Source: JBJHBP01 sp050485645 (GTDB lineage Bacteria; Pseudomonadota; Gammaproteobacteria; Steroidobacterales; Rariloculaceae). Taken from it: a DNA stretch of 36,749 bases. The position numbers and the translations under genes are program-made. The notes beneath the pieces were generated by a model. It made no database searches, was not told where the DNA came from, and saw only the letters and a program-made list of their open reading frames with translations. This document shows, one piece after another, positions 32,743 to 36,749 of this stretch (its first letter is position 1; each line of letters starts with the position of its first letter). Location: contig JBJHBT010000040.1 in the NCBI GenBank assembly GCA_050485645.1, positions 1 to 36,749 on the forward strand, read 5' to 3'.

Positions 32743-34153
32743 TGACGGCGCGCTGCTGGCGATCGAACCGGCGGAAAGTCGGCGCATCAATCCCTTCCAG
32801 CCGAACCGCCAGGAGCTCGTTCGGGTCCTTGTCGATCCGGTGGTGGCCGTGGCCATGCTTCTGCTGGCAGCGTGGTGGTTCGAGGGCAGTCTGAATGCAC
32901 CGTGGGTGATTCTCGCGCTGCTCGTGTTCGCGATGAAGTTTCCCGGCAGGACGGCCGCGGTTGTGCCGATGTCGGCAACGCTGATTGCCGAGATCGTCGG
33001 CCACTGGAGTGTGCTGGTCGCCGTGTTGCTGATGCTCGGCTGGGCGACACAGACGCTGGCGTTGTTCGAGCCCGCCGCGCTGCTGGTATGGGCGGTGCTG
33101 ACACCGGTTGCCCTGCTCGTCGCGCACACCCTGATGCCGGCTGTGCTCGCGCGGGTGCTGTCGACACCGGGCGTGCAGCGGACGGCGGTCATCGTCGGCA
33201 GCAGTGAGACAGGCAGGACACTTGGCCGGCGTATTCAGCAAAACCCCTGCCTGGGCATGCGTGTCGCCGGCTACTTCGATGACCGGTCCGGAGACCGCAT
33301 CGCCGGTATCCCGCGTGATCAGTTGCTCGGGCCGCTGGGCGATCTGGCCGGATTCGTGAAGCAGCACCGGGTGGATCTGATCTACTGCGCACTGCCGATG
33401 AGTTCACAGCCTCGCATCAGGGCGCTGCTGGTCGAGCTTCAGGATACGACGGCATCCATCTACTTCGTGCCGGACATGCTGTCCTTCGATGCGATGCAGG
33501 CGCGTCTCGACGCCGTGTGTGGCCTGCCGGTCATCGCCCTTTGCGAGTCACCTTTCTGCGGCATCAATGCGGTCTACAAGCGCCTTAGCGATCTTGTGCT
33601 GTCTGCGTCGATACTGATTTCGCTGTCGCCCCTGCTGCTGCTGATTGCAATTTGTGTGAAACGTGGCTCGCCGGGTCCGGTGCTGTTCAAGCAGCGTCGC
33701 TACGGTGCCGACGGCAAGGAGATACTCGTATATAAATTTCGTACGATGTCATGTCTTGAAGACGGCGTGGTCGTCGAACAGACGCAGCGCGACGATCCGC
33801 GTGTCACATGCTTCGGAAGATTTCTCAGAAGATACTCGCTCGACGAGCTTCCGCAGTTCATCAATGTGTTGCAGGGAACCATGAGTGTGGTGGGGCCACG
33901 CCCGCATGCGGTGGCGCACAATGAGCTTTATCGCAAGCAGATACTCGGCTACATGGTGCGACACAAGGTCAAGCCCGGCATCACCGGGCTCGCTCAGGTC
34001 AGCGGATTTCGAGGTGAGACAGACACACTGGAGAAGATGCGTGGTCGTGTCGAACTCGATCTTCAGTACCTGCGCAACTGGTCACCGCTGCTTGACCTGA
34101 AGATCGTTCTGAAGACGGTCAGCACGGTACTGGGCGGTAAGAATGCCTACTGA
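32726..34153 (+). CDS. epsB: EpsB-like undecaprenyl-phosphate sugar phosphotransferase
   Basis: A 475-residue WcaJ-type enzyme. The N-terminal part has four membrane helices (about 30-140), followed by a CoA-binding/Rossmann-like domain (TAVIVGSSETGRTLGRRIQQNP) and a further helix (about 290-310). The C-terminal catalytic domain has KRGSPGPVLFKQRRYGADGKEILVYKFRTM, SLDELPQFINVLQG (Asp373-Glu374 catalytic pair), MSVVGPRPHA and VKPGITGLAQVSG, and ends in the usual GGKNAY tail. It transfers the first hexose-1-phosphate to undecaprenyl phosphate, starting the repeat unit; glucose is the commonest donor but is not proven. The start is GTG 32726, overlapping the response-regulator gene; the stop overlaps epsA. 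Confidence 0.93.
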   Translation: MSSTVDDGALLAIEPAESRRINPFQPNRQELVRVLVDPVVAVAMLLLAAWWFEGSLNAPWVILALLVFAMKFPGRTAAVVPMSATLIAEIVGHWSVLVAVLLMLGWATQTLALFEPAALLVWAVLTPVALLVAHTLMPAVLARVLSTPGVQRTAVIVGSSETGRTLGRRIQQNPCLGMRVAGYFDDRSGDRIAGIPRDQLLGPLGDLAGFVKQHRVDLIYCALPMSSQPRIRALLVELQDTTASIYFVPDMLSFDAMQARLDAVCGLPVIALCESPFCGINAVYKRLSDLVLSASILISLSPLLLLIAICVKRGSPGPVLFKQRRYGADGKEILVYKFRTMSCLEDGVVVEQTQRDDPRVTCFGRFLRRYSLDELPQFINVLQGTMSVVGPRPHAVAHNELYRKQILGYMVRHKVKPGITGLAQVSGFRGETDTLEKMRGRVELDLQYLRNWSPLLDLKIVLKTVSTVLGGKNAY

Positions 34154-34985
34154 CGTCGTGAGGAAGCCCATTGCGTCCGTGCATCCGGATTCGCCGCGGC
34201 AGGCGAGCGAGCGCGCGGCGATTCTCGACGGAGCATGTCTTGAGTCGCTGTTGCTGAACTTCGATACCTCGCTCGAGGTTCACACACGTGCGCAGCTGTT
34301 CAACTGGACGCAGGGATTGATGCAGAGCCTGATTCCACACCAGGCACTTGTCTGCGCGCTGCGCACCGGTCGGCCGGCGTCGTTTCGTGTTGATGGCTTT
34401 TCGACTCTCGTACCCGACGCCGGTGTCCTGGGGGATCTGCTGTTGCGTGACTCGCCCGTGCTTCCGGGCCTGATCGACAGCCGGAAGCAACGCGCCTTCC
34501 GGCCCCAGGTGTGTGCGCCGAACGCTTTCGGTGATGCGGCCGGTGGGCCGTTCGCACAGGAGCTCGACCGCATCGGCGTCAGGGAGCTGCTTGTGCACGG
34601 CTGCCACGACATCGATGCCGAAGTCACGAGCCTGTTTCTGTTCGGATGCGCAGACGGTTGCGTTGGTCCCAGAGAGTCCTATCTCGTTCAGCTGGTTGTG
34701 CCGTTTCTGCATGCCGCGCTGGTGCGCTCACAGACGGACACAAAAGATGTTGTGCACGATGAGTATCGCGAGGCACAGGTTGGAGCGGCCGTGCTGAGTG
34801 AAAGGGAGCGGGAAGTTCTGCACTGGGTCTATCTCGGCAAGAGCAACGGCGAGATCGGATCTATTCTGAAGATAAGCCCGCTGACAGCGAAAAACCACAT
34901 TCAGAAGATTCTGCGCAAACTCGACGTGGTCAACCGCGCGCAGGCCGTCGGCAAGGCGCTGAATGCGCGCATCATCACGCCGTGA
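34143..34985 (+). CDS. epsA: EpsA-like LuxR-family transcription regulator
   Basis: A 280-residue protein with a C-terminal LuxR helix-turn-helix (about 215-278: LSEREREVLHWVYLGKSNGEIGSILKISPLTAKNHIQKILRKLDVVNRAQAV, here given as its span) and an N-terminal sensor-like region beginning LLNFDTSLEVHTRAQLFNW. The region does not look like an acyl-homoserine-lactone pocket or a phospho-receiver. The combination matches the EpsA regulators of methanolan-type EPS loci, which are associated with exosortase B. Its ATG overlaps the end of epsB by 11 bases. It probably controls EPS genes of this locus; the palindromic sequences upstream of several operons are candidate targets. Confidence 0.87.
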   Translation: MPTDVVRKPIASVHPDSPRQASERAAILDGACLESLLLNFDTSLEVHTRAQLFNWTQGLMQSLIPHQALVCALRTGRPASFRVDGFSTLVPDAGVLGDLLLRDSPVLPGLIDSRKQRAFRPQVCAPNAFGDAAGGPFAQELDRIGVRELLVHGCHDIDAEVTSLFLFGCADGCVGPRESYLVQLVVPFLHAALVRSQTDTKDVVHDEYREAQVGAAVLSEREREVLHWVYLGKSNGEIGSILKISPLTAKNHIQKILRKLDVVNRAQAVGKALNARIITP

Positions 34986-35060
34986 TGTCGATGTTGCGAC
35001 ACCGGCAGTTCGGGCCCGGTCGGGCGTGGTCGGGCACAGTCTGGCGCGCCCGCGCATGGT

Positions 35061-35082
35061 CCGATCGGATCACTACGATCGG
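35061..35082. promoter_or_regulatory. 7-bp inverted repeat upstream of epsL
   Basis: CCGATCG (35061-35067) and CGATCGG (35076-35082) form a perfect inverted repeat with an 8-base loop in the 146-base gap between epsA and epsL, 49 bases before the epsL ATG. Without a T tract it looks more like an operator or leader hairpin than a terminator. Confidence 0.35.
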
Positions 35083-35131
35083 GAGACCACGCGGTGTCCC
35101 CGGTCACGGGCCTGCGCCTAGTCTTGCGCTC

Positions 35132-36361
35132 ATGTATCGGCCAATGTGTCTGCGTCTGTTCGCAACCGCGCTGCTCGCCGTGTTCGCGATACCGGGCGTG
35201 GCAGTGGCGCTGTGGAACGATCAGCTGGAAATTTTCGCCGCGCAGTCCATCAGCCAGGACGACAACATCTTCCGACTCGGCCGCAGTGTTGATCCGACAC
35301 CGATTCTGGGTACGACGGCGACGGGTGACCGCTATCTGTCGACGTCGGCCGGCGTGAGGTTCGATGTGCCCGTCAGTGCGCAGCGCTTCATCGGCAGCGC
35401 GACCGTGGAAAGAAGGCGGCATGACCGCTTCTCGAATCTGGATCTCGATGGGCATGTGGCGGAGGTCGCATGGCTGTGGCAGGTCGGCCGTCGCTTCGAC
35501 GGCAGGGTCGGTTACAGCAACGAATATCTGCTCGGCTCGTTCGCCAATCTGCAGGGCGGTATCCAGACCAGATCCCCGAACTTCATCCGGCTGCGCCGAA
35601 CGCTTGGCGAGGCCGGCATCCAGCTTGCAACGAACTGGGAGCTGAGGGGGTCGCTGGCGGAACGCCAGCACTCCAACAGCGCGCCGGAGTTTCAGGTCAG
35701 CGATGCCCGGATCGACGAGGCCGACCTGACGCTGAACTTCACTTCGCGCTCAGGGAACAGTATCGGTCTGAGCGTCCAGTCCGAGAGCGGCTGGCTGCCC
35801 CGACGCCAGCTGGTCGGCGGGGTGCTCGTTGACAACTCTTATGAGCAGCGGTCCGCCGCAACCGTCCTGGACTGGCGGATCACGGAGCCATCGCGCGTGA
35901 ATGTGCGCGTCGGCCGGGTTTCCCGCAGCTATCGTGATGTGTACGAACGCGACTTCTCGGGTTGGACGCTCGATGCCGAGTACGACTGGCGGCCAACGAC
36001 GAGGTTCTCGATGACCGCACTGGCGGAACGCAATATCAGCGCCTCCGAGGAAGTGAACATCGGCTTCGTGTTCGTCGAGCGTCTCGCACTGCGTCCAAGG
36101 CTGCGTATCACCGACCGCTTCGAGCTGAGTGCGAATATCGAGCACAGCGAGCGCGAGTACCTCGGCGACCCCGCCCTGCAGCTGATCGAGGGTTCGCGCG
36201 TGACCGAACAGGGACGGGCCGCGGGGCTGACCCTGGGCTGGACGGCCACCTCGCTCGTCCACCTCAGTCTCGCCTGGCGCCGGCAGGAGCGCGACTCGGT
36301 ATTGCAGTTTGCCGAGTATGAAGCCGAGCTGCTGACTTTCCAGGTTCGCGTGACGCTGTGA
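35132..36361 (+). CDS. epsL: EpsL-like outer-membrane beta-barrel protein
   Basis: I chose ATG 35132 (35144 is possible); the upstream open frame is non-coding in character. The 409-residue protein has a signal peptide (CLRLFATALLAVFAIPGVAVA, about 6-26) and then many amphipathic strands, about 16-18 by eye, ending FQVRVTL. The early segment SQDDNIFRL and the mid-chain NVRVGRVSRSYRD resemble EpsL proteins of exosortase-B-type EPS operons and, more loosely, other EPS-locus barrels. It is likely the outer-membrane exit or anchoring partner of the polysaccharide together with the EpsE-like protein. It is separated from epsA by 146 bases and ends 20 bases from the opposing lyase gene. Confidence 0.8.
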   Translation: MYRPMCLRLFATALLAVFAIPGVAVALWNDQLEIFAAQSISQDDNIFRLGRSVDPTPILGTTATGDRYLSTSAGVRFDVPVSAQRFIGSATVERRRHDRFSNLDLDGHVAEVAWLWQVGRRFDGRVGYSNEYLLGSFANLQGGIQTRSPNFIRLRRTLGEAGIQLATNWELRGSLAERQHSNSAPEFQVSDARIDEADLTLNFTSRSGNSIGLSVQSESGWLPRRQLVGGVLVDNSYEQRSAATVLDWRITEPSRVNVRVGRVSRSYRDVYERDFSGWTLDAEYDWRPTTRFSMTALAERNISASEEVNIGFVFVERLALRPRLRITDRFELSANIEHSEREYLGDPALQLIEGSRVTEQGRAAGLTLGWTATSLVHLSLAWRRQERDSVLQFAEYEAELLTFQVRVTL

Positions 36362-36381
36362 GCCTCTGGCATACCAAACCG

Positions 36382-36749
36382 CTACGGCACGGCAACGAAT
36401 TCACCGTTGACGACATCAAGCACACCTTCCAGCGGGCCGATGGCAACGGCTTCCGGCGTGGTGCCCCGGATCACGCGGTCATGGATGATCGAGCTCGACT
36501 GATCGGTGGCGGTATGGTAGTTCGCAAGCTTCAGATAGCAGCCCATGCCGGCATAGAGGGTCGGGCCGCGATGGCTGAGTACGTGTTCACCATCCACCCA
36601 TGCGTCGAGGAATCCGTCCGAACCGGACGACCAGCGCACGTTGTAGACGAAGTCGTACCACTTGTTGCGCACGACCGGGCCGATCATTGCCTCGTAGCGT
36701 CCGTCGTTGACGCTGGTGCCGCCGTAGCCGCGCAGGCGCAGCCCGTAGG
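36382..36749 (-). CDS. Polysaccharide lyase, heparin-lyase-I-like (C-terminal part)
   Basis: The frame is open to the right edge and its start lies outside, so only the last 122 residues or so are seen. YGLRLRGYGG, NKWYDFVYNVRWSSGSDGFLDAWVDGEHV and LKLANYHT form the jelly-roll core seen in heparin lyase I/polysaccharide lyase family proteins, in which the wsxxxxGxxxxWxdG pattern is frequent. Members eliminate uronate linkages. Placed at the end of an EPS locus with a GDP-mannuronate-forming enzyme, a role in trimming or releasing the polymer is plausible. The stop is TAG 36384-36382, tail to tail with epsL. Confidence 0.75.
   Translation of the reverse strand, partial: YGLRLRGYGGTSVNDGRYEAMIGPVVRNKWYDFVYNVRWSSGSDGFLDAWVDGEHVLSHRGPTLYAGMGCYLKLANYHTATDQSSSIIHDRVIRGTTPEAVAIGPLEGVLDVVNGEFVAVP

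Noticed and set aside
1..36749. tRNA, rRNA, CRISPR array or insertion sequence
   Set aside because: I saw no tRNA-like cloverleaf, rRNA segment, regularly spaced repeat array, transposase or terminal inverted repeats anywhere in the window.

Overview
The window is a GC-rich, gene-dense stretch of a proteobacterial chromosome. A gammaproteobacterium is my best guess, because of a YfaZ-type porin-like protein and an AlgD-type dehydrogenase; some betaproteobacteria carry a similar eps gene set and are not excluded. Nearly everything between 2.5 kb and the right edge belongs to one large exopolysaccharide (EPS) locus. All family assignments come from reading motifs and from memory of family members; no database search was possible.

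Layout. (1) 241-2403: a YfaZ-like outer-membrane protein on the minus strand, divergent from a single-pass membrane protein with a Glu/Leu/Pro repeat linker and a C-terminal Calx-beta-like domain. (2) 2510-9509, plus strand: an unusual cassette of ATP-grasp ligase, FMN 2-hydroxy-acid oxidase/dehydrogenase, FemAB/CelD-like acyltransferase, luciferase-like flavin monooxygenase, a free-standing NRPS-type adenylation enzyme and a carrier protein. It looks like a small carrier-protein pathway that activates and oxidises an amino or hydroxy acid, perhaps to decorate the polysaccharide. (3) 9503-11752, minus: a secreted heparinase II/III-like lyase. (4) 11979-15302, plus: a glycosyltransferase, a polysaccharide-deacetylase-like protein and a GNAT-like protein. 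(5) 31679 down to 15292, minus: a long, tightly packed transcription direction with a small PEP-CTERM-like protein, EpsE-like export protein, EpsF-like chain-length protein, EpsG-like ATPase, Wzy/ligase, Wzx flippase, two glycosyltransferases, an asparagine-synthase-like amidotransferase, a second heparinase II/III protein, an AlgD-like GDP-mannose dehydrogenase, another glycosyltransferase and a GNAT acetyltransferase. (6) 31906-36361, plus: an OmpR/PhoB-type response regulator, EpsB-like initiating sugar-phosphate transferase, EpsA-like LuxR regulator and EpsL-like outer-membrane barrel. (7) 36382-edge, minus: the C-terminal part of a polysaccharide lyase.

How the parts fit. EpsB would load the first sugar phosphate on undecaprenyl phosphate. 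The glycosyltransferases extend the repeat unit, with AlgD supplying GDP-mannuronate. Acetyl/acyltransferases, the amidotransferase, the deacetylase and possibly the carrier-protein cassette modify it. Wzx flips it, Wzy polymerises it, EpsF/EpsG set chain length, and EpsE with EpsL export it. The lyases can trim or degrade a uronate-containing polymer. The EpsA/B/E/F/G/L set is the type usually linked to exosortase B, yet no exosortase lies in the window, although a small protein with a near-canonical sorting tail does.
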